Positions 36,500-47,995 are shown, counted from the stretch's first letter. The stretch is DNA of 64,000 bases from Palaemon carinicauda (GCF_036898095.1 NC_090759.1:18335853-18399852); one strand, 5' to 3'. Numbers and translations are program-made. The notes: generated by a model from the letters alone, not told the origin.

Positions 36500-36842
36500 C
36501 CTAATAAATAGCGTAGGTTTGTATTCCAGTTACGGAACAAAAGACAAATTCGTAGATAATTTTTATTTTTCCTAACGATACAAACCTTTAGCTATTTATA
36601 CAAACTTACCATCCAGCCCTATCCTTCTTGAAGGCTTCCAAGCAAAGTGAGCTAAATCACCGGTGTGTGAGTGGGAGCGGTAGCAAGCTTTCCCCCCTAC
36701 CCCCGCTAACTAGCAGAATGGGTAGTTAACAATATCTAAAATTTTAATAGTTCGTCCTTTCAGCTTCGCTAAAAGTAATAACCCCTAATAAATAGCTAAA
36801 AGTTTGTATCGTTAGGAAAAATACAAATTATCGACATTTTTC
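36500..36842 (+). repeat. ICR and right terminal repeat of A
   Basis: The ICR (about 36500-36600) has GTTTGTATTCCAGTTACGGA (complement of A's left end) followed by a segment complementary to the right end. The right ITR (about 36640-36842) includes ATCACCGGTGTGTGAGTGGG and ends near TCGACATTTTTCA. The last bases show a small deletion compared with the ICR prediction. Confidence 0.88.
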
Positions 36843-36898
36843 ATTTTGCTTTCTCTCTCCTGTTGGTGTATGTATGTGCCTTCCCTGCTGGTGATGCA

Positions 36899-39255
36899 TA
36901 CCTGGCCTGGTTCTGAGGGCTGCTCCTGCAGAACATTCATGTCCTCTGGATACCAATCCCCACTTGATTGTGTCCAGCTCATAGGCAGCAATGGAGTGAT
37001 GTGGATAATAAATGTAGTGAGTGTCAGGAGTGGTCTGCCTCCCACTGGGAAGGGTTTGGGCAACTACGGAAAAAGTCTAAAAGGTATTCTTCTCCTTCGG
37101 AGGGCTTCCTTGAAGCAGAAGAAATCCAAAGCTTCCTCTTCCACCTCCCGAACTTCCTTTGAAACTTCTTCTCTAGTGTATTCCTCAGGGGAACCGATGA
37201 GCAGTAGCACAGGCTCTTTAACTCCTGGACAACCTTGGTCCTTGAGAGATGGTGTCGCATCCTTTAGTGAAGCGGCCCGCCTATCCCCCGTCAAAGCTTT
37301 TTCCTCCTGCGGTTGATCACCTTGTTCGCGAGGGAGACCACCCATAGAGACTCCTCTTTGGAGGCTTGTGGATGACCAGCTTGCTGGTCAGCCTTCCCCA
37401 GCGGAGGCTTGTTGTTGCCCTTGCCGAGCTTGGCCAGCTTTTTGCCTTAAATGTGCTTCTTCGCCTTTGTTGAAGTGACGTTTGTTCGGCTTTTCAGCGT
37501 CCTCTGCAGAGCGATCCCCTCGGAGGATCTTCCTTCTTCTGGATCTCCTAGTTCCCGACCTTCGCCCGTACTTTTGGACTTGTGGCGATCTCGTCGTTCG
37601 CCAGCCTTGCAGCTTTCGATAAACCCTTGCCTTGCCACCTGCTCGCTGATGAACTCCGGTTCATGGCTTGCAGGCTGATTCCAGCCTTCCTTTTGGTCTC
37701 CCATCGCTGACCCATCTTCTGACAGCTGCTCGTCGTTCGCTGACAAGGATCCGTTCATGATCCTTTCTTGTGGCTGACCACCCTTCCAAGGGTCACAGTC
37801 CTTCCCCAGCTCACTAATCTCCTACTCGCCGATCTGCCTCTTGCCAACTCGTCAGTATTTGCCAGTTCGAATTGGAAGAGAAGAGTCCCTGGTGAAGTAG
37901 TCTCGTCCACAGTCAAGGTGACCCCTGTCAGGACGTCCAAGGGAAGGTCAAATGTCATCATGCCTGCTCCTCCTCGCCCTCTTGCTCCGCAGCCATGAGT
38001 TTACGTGAAGTTCTTGCACTGGGAAGAGTCTCTAGCTGACTCTTTCTGGCCTTAGCCCATCGAGGAGGTCCCGCGAGATTGCAAGGTAGTCCTGAAAACC
38101 ATGGAAGATGCGATCTTTTCCCCCTACGGGTGACCAATAGAGGGTTGTTCAACCTAGACCATCTATGCTAGAGACCTTCTTCCCTCCGAAGAAAGAGTCG
38201 AAGGATTCTCAAGACGCTGCTGAAATCGTCATTGAAGATTATGCAACCCGCAGAGGGTATCAAGCAGTCTATATCCGGCCATTTTAACGAAAACCACAAC
38301 CCACCCTGAAATGATGTCTCGTGGGTGGGAGACAATGACCTAGCTGCCAGCCCTTCATCAGAAGTTGAACAGAGAGAGTTAGAATATGCCTTCTGGTAGG
38401 TTTTGGCTTGCATGAGGTCCCTCGGTGGGTTAGCGGACTCAGCGTGGCTCCTCAGGAGGGCAAGGACACGGTCCTGGACCTTGTCTTTGGCACTCGGAAC
38501 CCCCCCAAGTTCAGCGCAACCTTGCCCTGGTCTCGGGGACTGAAGAGTGCCTGGCAGAAGGTGTCTGCCCAGCTCTCTGACTCCTTTAGTTTCCTTTACT
38601 CGGGCTCATCCTCGAAACTTCTCCCACCTCCGGGTGTCCAGCAGAGGAAGTATTATGAGGTCCTGGACGAGCCTCTCCCGGCTCTTCCTCTACACCATTC
38701 CTTAGAGGAACTGACGAAGGGGATCTCTCTCTAGAGAGACTTTCCGGGCTTCAAGTTTCATTCTCAGCTTCGGAGATCCTCAACTAAGAGAAAGTGGCGA
38801 AGTATGCAATGCAGGCTACTTCGTGGCTAGATCTCTGGTTGGGGTCAATGGAGAACCTGGTGCAAACAGGATTTTTCCATGGAAAGCTCCAGGAAGGCGA
38901 TGGAAACTTCTCCTGTTGGGTACTCGTTTTATCGAGTTCCTTGCCCACCAAGTAGTAAACTTGTGGGCGAACACAGTCTTAAGGCATAGAGACTCGATAG
39001 TTGAAAGATTCCATCTCCAAGTCCCACGCTGCGAGATAGTGAAACTCCGGAACTCCTCTCTGAAGGGCTCATCTCTGTTTGAGCAGGGGGACGTCAAGCG
39101 AGATGCGGAGAGATGGATTAAGTTCCACCAAGACTCCCTCCTCCATAGGGCGTTGACATCCCAGCCCTATAGACCTCCATCTCTCCTGCAGACTAAACAA
39201 CAAAAGCTGATGACGAGCAGGACTGCAGCAATGGACAACAAGATGTCTTAAGAAG
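36899..39255 (+). pseudogene. DIRS E gag, broken
   Basis: Begins with HTWPGSEGCSCRTFMSSGYQ-type sequence, with cysteines partly lost, then ECQEWSASHWEGFGQLRKKS. The conserved C-terminal domain is at 38408-39251: PWSRGLKSAWQKVSAQLSDS, LPPPGVQQRKYYEVLDEPLP, then in other frames the RWKLL..TRFIEFLAHQVVNL and AERWIKFHQDSLLHRALTSQ segments. At least five frame changes. The middle low-complexity region is shorter than in J. Confidence 0.8.
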
Positions 39256-39379
39256 CCCTTTCCTGCCAAGGACAGGAAAGGCTCCAAGTTCTCCTGTGAA
39301 GGGAAACATCCTAGAGGCGCCGACTGAGGCCGCAAATGCTAGGATAGGCGATCTCCCCACTTATCCACCTGTATTGCTG

Positions 39380-41085
39380 CTGTAAGAGGGGGATACAGCT
39401 TGAGGCCGAACCCTGGACAGCCTCCGTGATTCGTTCAGGGTATTGCGTCCCGTTCACTCAATCTCTCCCTCCACTGATCAAGACTAGTATCAACGAGCTC
39501 CTATGTGAAGGGATCCGTAAAGGAGCTGGCCCTTCGAGCCAAAGTCCAGACCGTGTTGGTGAAGGGCGTTCTCCAAGAGGTCTTCGACAAGTCAACAGGC
39601 TTCTTCAGATGACTCTTTCTTGTGAAAAAGGCATCTTGAGGCTGGAGACCAGTTATCGACCTCTGTCCTGAAAAGGTTTGTCAAACAAACTTCGTTCAGC
39701 ATGGAAATAGCAGACACGGTCAGACATGTGGTAAGACCACAGAACTTCCTGTGCACACTGGATCTAAAGGATGCATACTTCCAGATCCCAATCCATCAGT
39801 CTTCAGGGAAGTATTTCAGAATCACTATGAACAACAAGAAATACCAGTTCAAGGTGCTGTGCTTCATTCTTTCGACAGCACCTCGGGTCTTCACGAGAGT
39901 ATTCACCCCAGTGTCGTCTTGGGCTTACAGAATCGGTATCTGTCTCCTACGTTACCAGGACGACTGGCTGATTCTAATAGACTCATTGGTAACCCTTTTC
40001 AGCACCGAGACAAACTTCTGGGGCTTTGCCAAGATCTGGGGATCATGGTAAACCTCAAGAAGTCACACCTGGTTCCCTCTCAATGACTATACCTAGGAAT
40101 GATAATACACTAATCTTCACAAAGCCTTTCCATCAGACAACAGGGTAGTGAGGCTGGGCAAAGTTGCGAGACCTTTCCTCATATGAGAAGAGTTCCCAGT
40201 CCAGAAGTGGCTATGTCTCTTCTGGCACCTTTCATCTCTCACCCGTCTAGTTCCCAATGGCCGCCTCATGATTCGATATCTCAGTGGCGGCTGAAGTCCA
40301 ATTGGAATCAGGCCCTAGATTCCCCGGATATCTCGATTCCCATGGGATCAGAGGAATGGAAGGACCTCAAGTGGTGGGTAGCAGATGATAATCTGCTAAA
40401 GAGAGTTGACCTTCTCGTCTTCCCCCGGATTTGTTGATCTCTACAGATGCATCAAAAGAAGGGAAGGGGGGGGGAGGCACATGCGGCACTACTTGACCTC
40501 AGTCTTTTGGTCAGAGTTTGAGAAGTACTAACACATCATTCTCATGGAGATAAGGGCCACCTTCCTAGCCCTTCATCAGTTCCATCAGTTCCTGATGGGC
40601 CACTCAGTGGTGGTGATAAGCCATAGTAGTGGCTTGCATCAAACAAGGCGGTACTTTTTTGCAGCCCCTATCCCTTCTTGCAGTAGAAATTCTGAGATGG
40701 ATGGAAGTCCATTTAGTAACACTATCTGCTTGTTCATTCCCGGCAAAAGGAATGCGCTCGCTTACAATCTGAGCAGAGAGACTCGGATAGTGGGTTCCGA
40801 ATGGGCTTTGGATCATCTAGTAGCCAACAAATTCCTGACTTTGTGGGGTTCTCCGACTGTGGATCTGTTTGCAATGGCCATGAAATTCAGGCTCCTGTTG
40901 TACTGTACTGCTCCCCAGTCCCAAACACCAAGGCGCTCTGGCAAGATGCATTCCAGCAACAGTGGAACAAAGTTGACGTTTACGTGTTTCCCCTATTCTG
41001 CCTGATGAGAAAGGTCAACAAGACCAGATCATTGGTCAATCTCTCAATGACCCTCATAGCTTCTCTATGGCATTTGGTTACCCGG
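39380..41085 (+). pseudogene. DIRS E RT - RNase H - Dam-like region
   Basis: ADTVRHVVRPQNFLCTLDLK, DAYFQIPIHQSSGKYFRITM and KVLCFILSTAPRVFTRVFTP give RT motifs A and B. Motif C reads RYQDDWLILI, so both aspartates survive but Leu is replaced by Gln. RNase H segments follow with frameshifts (TDASKEG, MEIRATFLALHQFHQFLMGH, PGKRNALAYNLSRETR). The post-RNase H part has WGSPTVDLFAMAMKFRLLLY, then LWQDAFQQQWNKVDVYVFPL. It ends at SMTLIASLWH, where the deletion begins. Confidence 0.87.
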
Positions 41086-41504
41086 GTTTTGGTCTGAATG
41101 AATGAAAAGGAATGACTCTCTTTTCTTTTCTTCATCCTCCCCCCTCTTGGGGAAATCACCATCCAGGGTCCTTTGCATAGCTGACCTCAAACCACTGCAA
41201 ACAAACCATTGCTTGCTTGTGTATCCTAGTTTTGTGTCAATACCGTTTGCATCCCCATACCCTGGCGAGGTGGTATTGGAAATGCCTTGGTGCCTTCAGA
41301 TGTCTCTTTACCTTGACAGTCACATTGCTAGTATCTACACTCACACAGCTTGCGTAGGTTACAGACCTTGCATATCAATGTTAGTGAGGTGTTAGTGTTT
41401 CCTTCTTTTTGTGGATCACACACAAAAGAGGAATCCCGGGGCAAATCCATAAAGCCAGATTGGCCGGAACGTCCATCTTCCAAAGGGGTGAGTCATACCC
41501 ATAT

Positions 41505-41822
41505 AGATAACTTGGGTTTGTATTCCAGTTATGGAACAAATGGCAAATTTGGAAACGATTTGTGTTTTTTCTAAAGATTCAAACTTGCCCACCAACCGAG
41601 CCCCTTGAAGTCCAACTATCTAGGAAAGAAGTTTAATCACCGGTGTGTGAACGAGAGGGGTAGTTACTACCCCTTCCCCCCGCTAAACAGCGGGATGGGT
41701 GGTTAACGCTTGTTAATTTTCTAATGGCTTGTCCTTTCAGCTTTGCCAAAAGTAATACCCTTATAAATAGCTAAGATTTGTATCCTTAGGAAACCTACAA
41801 ATTGTTTCCAAATTTGTCATAT
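41505..41822 (+). repeat. ICR and right terminal repeat of E
   Basis: The ICR has GGTTTGTATTCCAGTTATGG then a segment with GGCAAATTTGGAAACGATTT. The right ITR contains AATCACCGGTGTGTGAACGA and GCTTGTCCTTTCAGCTTTGC, and ends TCCAAATTTGTCA at 41819. Confidence 0.88.
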
Positions 41823-41988
41823 TGAGAACATTTCCAGCCTTTCCAATTTTCACATAAATATAATTTTTTTCTCAGGGATGAGCTTGCTGACGTGTGCAAG
41901 GCCCCATCCCAAGTTACCGTCATTCTCCATCAAGTAGTCGGGAAACTCTTGTGCACCATTCTTTCTTTCTTTGTATCTTTTCCCACTT

Positions 41989-42657
41989 TTATGTGGGGTT
42001 GATGTTTCTGGCCAACGTTCTCCATTTACCTCTGTCCCACACTTCATCACCAGTTAATCCCTTTGATCGAAGGTCATCCTTGATACAGTCCATCCACCTT
42101 CGCTCTGGTCTCCTTCTCCTTCCCTGTATCTCCATTTCCATCACTCTCCTCCCAATATACTGTTCATCTCTTCTCATGACATGACCATAAATTTTCGGTC
42201 TACTTTCTTGGATCTTATCTGATAGTTCTCTAATTCCTGGAGTACCCCTAATTACCTCATTCCGTATCTTATCTTTTCTTGTCGCCTCACACATCCATCT
42301 CAATATTCTCATCTCTGCCGCATCCAGCTTCTTTTCTTCTGTCTTCTTTATTATCCACGTCTCCGCTCCATACAACATTGCCGGTCTCACAACTGTCCTG
42401 TGCACTTTGCCTTTCAACTTACCCCTATTTTCCTGAAGCATAGTACTCCACACACTTTTTTTTTTATAATTCTTCCATCCTGCTTGTATTCTGTTGTTTA
42501 TTTCTGCCCCCAGATCACCATCCTCTGCAACTGTCGATCCTAAATATTTAATATTTTCCACTCTTCAGTTTCTCTCCTTGTAATAAACTAACTTCCCCAA
42601 TATTCCATCTCAAATACTCTGTCTTTTTTCTGCTGATCTTCAATCCTCTATTTTCCA
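41989..42657 (-). pseudogene. RTE LINE RT, C-terminal half
   Basis: Reads on the minus strand: RGLKISRKKTEYLRWNIGEV, a short gap with a stop, IKYLGSTVAEDGDLGAEINN, RIQAGWKNYKKKSVWS, LKGKVHRTVVRPAMLYGAET, LDAAEMRILRWMCEATRKDK, IYGHVMRRDEQYIGRRVMEM and RRPERRWMDCIKDDLRSKGL, closing WDRGKWRTLARNINPT. This order and wording are typical of RTE/BovB-type LINE polyproteins in animals. The 190-codon open part runs 42561-41989. It is moderately young, as the long open stretch is intact, but useless without the N-terminal half. Confidence 0.9.
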
Positions 42658-42840
42658 TTTGTTCCTACACTAAATACAAACCCGAATTCTTTACTATAGG
42701 AGATATTGTAGCGCGAGCTGGAAAATACGGCAGAAAAACCTTAACAAGGTCGTTAACGACCGGACAGGTAATTACCCACCTGACAGTGGTGGGGGACCGC
42801 CGGTCGGTAGCTGCTGTTTACCTTCAATCAAATTTTAGCC
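42658..42840 (+). repeat. Left inverted terminal repeat of G
   Basis: Includes GGAGATATTGTAGCGCGAGC and GTCGTTAACGACCGGACAGG. It is complementary to 48605-48760 almost throughout. Confidence 0.93.
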
Positions 42841-44174
42841 GTCGCAGTGGTAATACCACTGCTCCTGCTTTATTTGCTGGCAGACTAGCCTTTTTTTTTT
42901 TTTTTTTGGATTAATCCTTTTTCTTTTTCTTTGTAGATAATGTCCTCTATTTTGAGGAAGTGTTCATGATGCCTTTATGTCACCGCTGGATGTGGATCCT
43001 CTTTCCCTATGCCCCGTTACGGAGGTCATGGGTGTTCTGCTACCCTGCGGAGGATGAGTTTCCCTGCCAAGTACGTAGAAGTGGTCTTCACAGTACCTTC
43101 TTCTCCTCCTCCTCCACTTCATTGTCCTCCCCTCTTCGGAGGCTAGGAGGGAGAGATATAGAAGAGGAAAAGGAGAGATCGCACTCCTTTGCCCAGTCGT
43201 TTTCTCCGGAGTACAGGCGACATAGGAGGAGACATAATCGTTCTTGCTCTTCCTCGCCTTCGGCCTCTTCACGAGATGTCTCGCCGCTAGACTAAGCGCT
43301 CTCGTCACAAACTTAAGAGCGCTTCCTTCTTACCCTAACATAGGGCATCAAGAGCGTATGCGCCAACATGCGCATACGCTTCAACAAGAACATAACTCCG
43401 TCACGCGCCTGCGCGCCACCAATCTTCTGCGCAATGGCACACCTGCGCGATGGCACTCTCCTGCGTGCCATTGCTCTCCTATGCGCTCCCGCGCGCTGAC
43501 ACTCTCCTGCACGTGCGCATACGCGCTCAACACCATCCTACGTGACAGGTAAAACCTGTGCGTCAACTTTCTACTGTTAGAAGGTCTTCTGACAAGGCAG
43601 CCATGCTGCCTTTTCCTGCAGCGCCAGTGCTTACTAACACACTAGCGCTTTGCAACACGCCAGCGCTTATCAACGCGCCAGCACTTACCGGCGCACCAGC
43701 CCGCGCGCTCATATGATTGAACTATGGGGATTTTTCTCCTGCGCGCGCGCGCTCCCTACGGTTGGTACAGACGTGTGAGATAACTCTCCCGCACGCCCGT
43801 TTACGCCTTCACCTAGATATTCTCACCGAAGAGACAGGCGAAATAGGAAGAGACGTTATCATTCTCGCTCTTTCTCGCTTTCTGTCTCTCCCCGAGACTT
43901 CCTGCCTCGAGATTATAAACATTCGTGCTACAAATCTGAGAAGAACGTTCCCTCTCGTCATCGTTCTGCCTCGCTGTCGTCGTCGTGCGAGGGATCATCT
44001 AAGAAACCAGGAGCGCGGCCAAGGGCAAAGCATGTCCTAACCTCGAACCCTCTTCTTCGCATATTACTTTGAGGGTCTCCGTCCGCTCTAGAAAAAGTCA
44101 GATAGAGCACTTCTCCTTGCTTTACTCTCTATCTTCACAGAGATCGCTCTCGCCTTTGAATTCTCGATATCTGA

Positions 44175-44520
44175 CCCTTTGGGGTCTCGTGACAAGGAAA
44201 CCTCGGTTTCCCGGTGCGCTATCCCTTCGTTTGATGACAGCTAGTTGCTGAAACCTCGGGTTTTGTGCATTTAGTCTCGCTGACACTTCGGTGTCTCGTG
44301 ACAAGGGAGACTTCCGTTTTCCCGTTGCTCTAGCCCTTCTGGTTCTCGCAACACAAACTCTAGGGACACGCACGTTCACGCTGAGCTTTCGGGTTCTCGC
44401 AACACAACCTCTAGGGGCACGCACGATCACGCTGAACCTTCGGGTTCTCGTGACACAAGTCATCAAGAGTGTTACTCTTAGGTCAGAGAGTCTTCGGACT
44501 CTAGTCACGCGGAGTGTCCG
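44175..44520. repeat. Diverged tandem repeats with GGTTCTCG words
   Basis: Repeated phrases of about 60-65 bp built on CTTCGGGTTCTCGCAACACA and TTCGGTGTCTCGTGACAAGG; the same phrases recur at 45985-46160. Part of the expanded gag middle of G. Confidence 0.7.
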
Positions 44521-45234
44521 CGTACGCCCATTCAACACTACGCCCATACAATCAGGAGTTTTACTCTAATGGCAGTGTCTTCAGACCCAAGTCACGCAGG
44601 TGTTCGCACACAATTAGCGCTACACACGCAAATCTCCGATCATACACTCACGGGGTCAATCCCTCGCTCCCGTGTTTCAGAAAGGACAACCTCCCTAATT
44701 CCTTTGCTCCCTAATGAGTTAAGGATTTAGTCTCTCGGAAACCTCGAAAGAAGATGCAGGGGTTTGCCCCTTCTTCTCTTTGGTTGAGAGCAGAAGGGAA
44801 AAGAGAAACGTGTTAGACTAAAAGAAATCACCCAGATAGCAGCGACGTAGAACGCGATGCCGAGGGCTTCGGCCGCTCTGTTCGTTATCCTGCTCTTCAT
44901 GTGGCAGCTCATGAGCTGCCCATGTTACGAGGTAACTCTCATTGTCAACCTGCAACTTGATCAACTTATTGGGAAACTTAGATTGCTGACAGGAGGTTCG
45001 CCTCCAGGGATTAGAGATCCTTCCCTTACGAGGGAGTGATAACCTTCCTCGGAATTGGACTGCGTGAAAGATCCATCCCCCTTCCGAGGGAAAGCTTCCC
45101 TACTTCAGACAATCAGCAACCTTCCCTCCTTCGTAAGGAGTTGCGAACAGCTCAATGAGTTTTACCTTGGCTATCTCGTCCCCGAAGACTGTGCTTTCTC
45201 CCCAGGAGCTGGGGAAAAGCAAGTCTACGGCTTA

Positions 45235-45745
45235 TGCCTCTTTCGGGAGGAACTTCTCCCTGGGAGAACTTCTCTCTCGTTCGCGAGAGAGAGATTATTA
45301 CGCCTTTGCTTTTTTCCCATAGAACTGGGGGAAAGCTTATCTTAGGCAAGGTTCTCCTTCGGGAGAACTTCTCTCTCGTTCGCGAGAGAGAGATTATTAC
45401 GTCTTCGCTTTTTTCCAATGGAACTGGGGGAAAGCTTGTCTTAGGCAAGGTTCTCCTTCGGGAGAACTTCTCTTCTCGTTCGCGAGAAAGATATTATTAC
45501 GCCTATGCTTTTTTCCCATAGATCTGAGAGAAAGTTTGCCTCAGGCGATGTCCTCCTTTGGGAGGACTTCTCCCTCGTTCGCGAGAGAGAAATTGTTAAA
45601 CTACGCTTTTCCTCAAGAGAGGGGAGAAATCTTGCCTTTGGCAATCCTTCCTTCGGGGAGACTTTTCTCTCGTTGAGAGAGAGAAGTTAATACGCCTACG
45701 CTTTTCCCCATAGGGCAGGGAGAAAGCTTGTTTAGGCGATCTCCT
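45235..45745. repeat. About 100-bp tandem repeat in DIRS G
   Basis: Five imperfect units with CTCTCGTTCGCGAGAGAGAG at about 45273, 45371, 45472, 45571 and 45666. Each is followed by ATTATTACGCCT..GCTTTTT.CC and CTTAGGCAAGGTTCTCCTTC. CTCTCGTTCGCGAGAG is itself a hairpin (CTCTCG/CGAGAG), so every unit carries a stem-loop. Confidence 0.88.
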
Positions 45746-47159
45746 TAGAGAGAACCTTCCTACCAATCACGAGAAGAAACTTGTAGGAGTTTACTGATCT
45801 ACGCTCCTCCCTCTTACACTTTTTGGTTCTCCTCCAGGGGCGGAGCGAGAGCCTTGTATTAAGCGACATTCTCCTTCGGGAGAACAAATCTACCCTGCGG
45901 AGGAGTTATTTTCATCCCTGACGTTCTCCTCCTCATGCTGGTAGGAGACGTCTTTTTGATCCTACTGATTCCCCTCACGTTAACCCCTCGGGGTCTCGTG
46001 ACGATCACCCTTTCGCCGGGCGTGATCGGGAGCCTTTAAACTTTCGTCATGTTTATCCTACGGGTTCTCATGACCTTAGGAGTCCTTCGGGCCTCTGTCG
46101 CGTTGGACTTTCGAGTTCACACGACTTAGAACCTTCGAGTTTCAGTTATGTGGAGTAGTCGGGCTCTTGTAACAATTAGCACAGTGTCCGTGCATGCGCG
46201 CAATTAGCGCTATGCACGCGATCATTGTCATTAAGAGTTTACTCTTATGACTGAGCCCTCCGACTCTCGTCAGCGGTCTTCGCCATTACCTCCAGACACT
46301 CCAACTTCTACCATTCTTCCCCTTTCGATAAGAAAGATATGAGGGGTAAGATATAAGGTTTGTCTGCTACTCGCATCTCCACTTTCTCCTGTAATAACAC
46401 GCGAGGAATTATCGCAGCCTGAGGATTCCTCGTGAGTGCTGCCGTCGAGGGACTTAGAAGCCTCCTATTTAAGGACTCTAAGAACTAAGTGTTATATCTC
46501 ATGCCTCGGCGATTTGCATCTGTCTCCTCGACCCTTTGACTCTCCAGCCTTAGACAGACTATGTATTGACAGTCTGGGGTTTGAGTCCCGCCCAGACTCG
46601 TTAGAGCCTTCAGTGTCTACAACCTTACCATCCTTGTAAGCTAAGGTTGGGGGAAGCCTATAGATCTATCTGCAGTGTCTTCAGCAGCCACTGCCTGGCC
46701 TTCCCTGGTCCTAGCTGGGATGGAGAGGAGGCTTGGTCGTTGACCATATATGGTCAGTCTCTAGGACATTGTCCTAACGGCTAGTGCAATGTCACTGTCC
46801 CTCGCCTCTGCCTTTCTTGAGCGACCTTTAAACCTGGTCTGTTCTCCAAGCTCAGAGACGTCAACCTTCTCCTCTGATCTAAGATCCTCGAAGAGACACT
46901 CAACTCTTCCAGGCTCTTCTCAGTCACAGAAGCCTCGGCAAGAGAAGCGACTTCAATGTCCCTTCTGGCTTGACACGTGGTCTGATACAGTCGGCTACCT
47001 TGCGAGCCACGATGACTTGTCAAACCAAAACTCAAGGCAGACCCTACAAGAAGTCCTAACTGCTGGGGCCAAGACAATGGACTTCTTAACCGCTACAACA
47101 GCGACAATGTGAAGCAATTGGATCCTCAAAAGGAAGGATCAGTAGTTCCCAGACTTCCT

Positions 47160-47995
47160 TTTGTATCTCGGTGAGGAAAGCTTCTCTCAGTCTCGGCGAT
47201 TTAGAGCTATCGCGCAGCCTTGAGCCTCATCTATAGACGGAGGAGGGGTTGACCTTTCCACCTCAGTAGACATCACCTTGGTTGTTTCGGTGTCGGAGTG
47301 ATCTTGCCCCCCACTTGAGATTAGACCATCTCCTTGAGACGTGTCTTACGTTAGCTGAAGGGTCTGCCCTATGTGTCCTTAAGGGCCTCAGACTACTCTC
47401 TGGACTTTAAGACAGTCTTCCTCATACCTCTCTCCTCCGCTAAAAGGGTCAGGGAGCTACATGGTCTGTCTTACGTCGCCCATTCTAAGAGATGGGGGGG
47501 GGGGAATGTCTCGCAACTTCGTACCGGGCTTGGTGGCTAGACTCGTAATCCTTCATCTACCGATGGGAGATTTCGAGAATTTCCACTTTCAATAGGTAAC
47601 ACAGGATGCAGTCTAGTCGTTACTATGCCCAGTCAGGGCATCAAAGAAATATCTGAGGCGCACCAGACTTTTTCAGACCACGTCTCCGTCATCTCTTCCT
47701 TGTATCAACAGGGTAAAGAGGAGAATCTCTCGCAACACCATCTCTTTCTGACTTAAGGAAGTTATTGCGAGGACTTTTCACGGAGACCCAGAGGCAGCAC
47801 AACCCAGAGCCCATCAAGTTAGGGGAGTGGCTGCCTCTCTGGCGTTTAAGAGAATTTTCTCAGTCTCCCGTCTTAAGTGTTGGGGTCTGGAAACTCCAAT
47901 CTACATTCACTGCTCACTATTTGAGCGACGTGACACATAGGTCTCTAGACACCCTGTTTATAGGGCCTATTGTGACAGGTCAACAGATGCTATTA
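47160..47995 (+). pseudogene. DIRS G tyrosine recombinase remnant
   Basis: Nucleotide and peptide similarity to J: TCGGCGATTTAGAGCTATCG (KGYRSALS region), then SSYLSPPLKGSGSYMVCLTS in one frame (equivalent to ALASAKRVSELHGLSY in another). It continues with GATGGGGGGGGG then NFVPGLVARL..LHLP, the CPVR-equivalent ACTATGCCCAGTCAGGGCAT, and finally the VGVWKLQSTFTAHYLSDVTH RSLDTLF stretch at 47878-47965 with the catalytic Tyr. Stops and shifts make it non-functional. Confidence 0.85.

Larger units (their letters stand above)
13600..36842 (+). mobile_element. DIRS retrotransposon A, opened by nested insertions
   Basis: Host element of the main nest. Its own sequence is in three blocks: 13600-17436 (left ITR, gag, RT start), 25876-28735 (rest of RT, RNase H, recombinase, 3' UTR) and 35966-36842 (3' UTR end, ICR, right ITR). 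Together they total about 7.6 kb, close to the 8.1 kb of element J, and the order matches J throughout. Block 1 breaks in the RT gene after a VVDL..PNNFVKQ-type motif and block 2 resumes at the next motif (ADTVRQAVQPPDF). Block 2 ends at TTCCTAGT and block 3 starts at ATTAAGCAAATAC, which matches the uninterrupted sequence CTCCTAGTATTAAGC in J at about 60033. All genes carry stops and frameshifts. Confidence 0.9.
36843..41822 (+). mobile_element. DIRS E, lacking left ITR and recombinase
   Basis: Starts directly after A's right ITR with sequence equivalent to the few dozen bases upstream of gag (TTTTGCTTTCTCTCTCCTG). It continues through gag, RT-RNase H, 3' UTR, ICR and right ITR. The recombinase gene is cleanly missing: homology to J stops at TATGGCAT (41081) and resumes in the 3' UTR (TTGGTTACCCGGG). 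Its 3' part is close to F (63480-64000), closer than to A or J, so E and F are one subfamily. Confidence 0.85.
42938..47115 (+). pseudogene. DIRS G gag, degenerate
   Basis: A pyrimidine tract and TTTGTAG (42917-42937) precede ATGTCC at 42940. Recognisable: an SR-rich piece RRHRRRHNRSCSSSPSASSR (about 43205-43275), similar in character to Gag of J. A long serine- and arginine-rich, CG-rich middle follows (43300-46300), with repeats in shifting frames. The C-terminal domain is at 46860-47115 (CPFWLDTWSDTVGYLASHDD, LSNQNSRQTLQEVLTAGAKT), matching J's TSWLDFWLGSLGIL..SEDLS region. Not translatable as one protein. Confidence 0.65.

Noticed and set aside
42964..45690. Short open frames on both strands in the middle of DIRS G
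   Set aside because: They follow local GC-rich and tandem repeats and change frame constantly; only the SR-rich and C-terminal gag pieces are recognisable.
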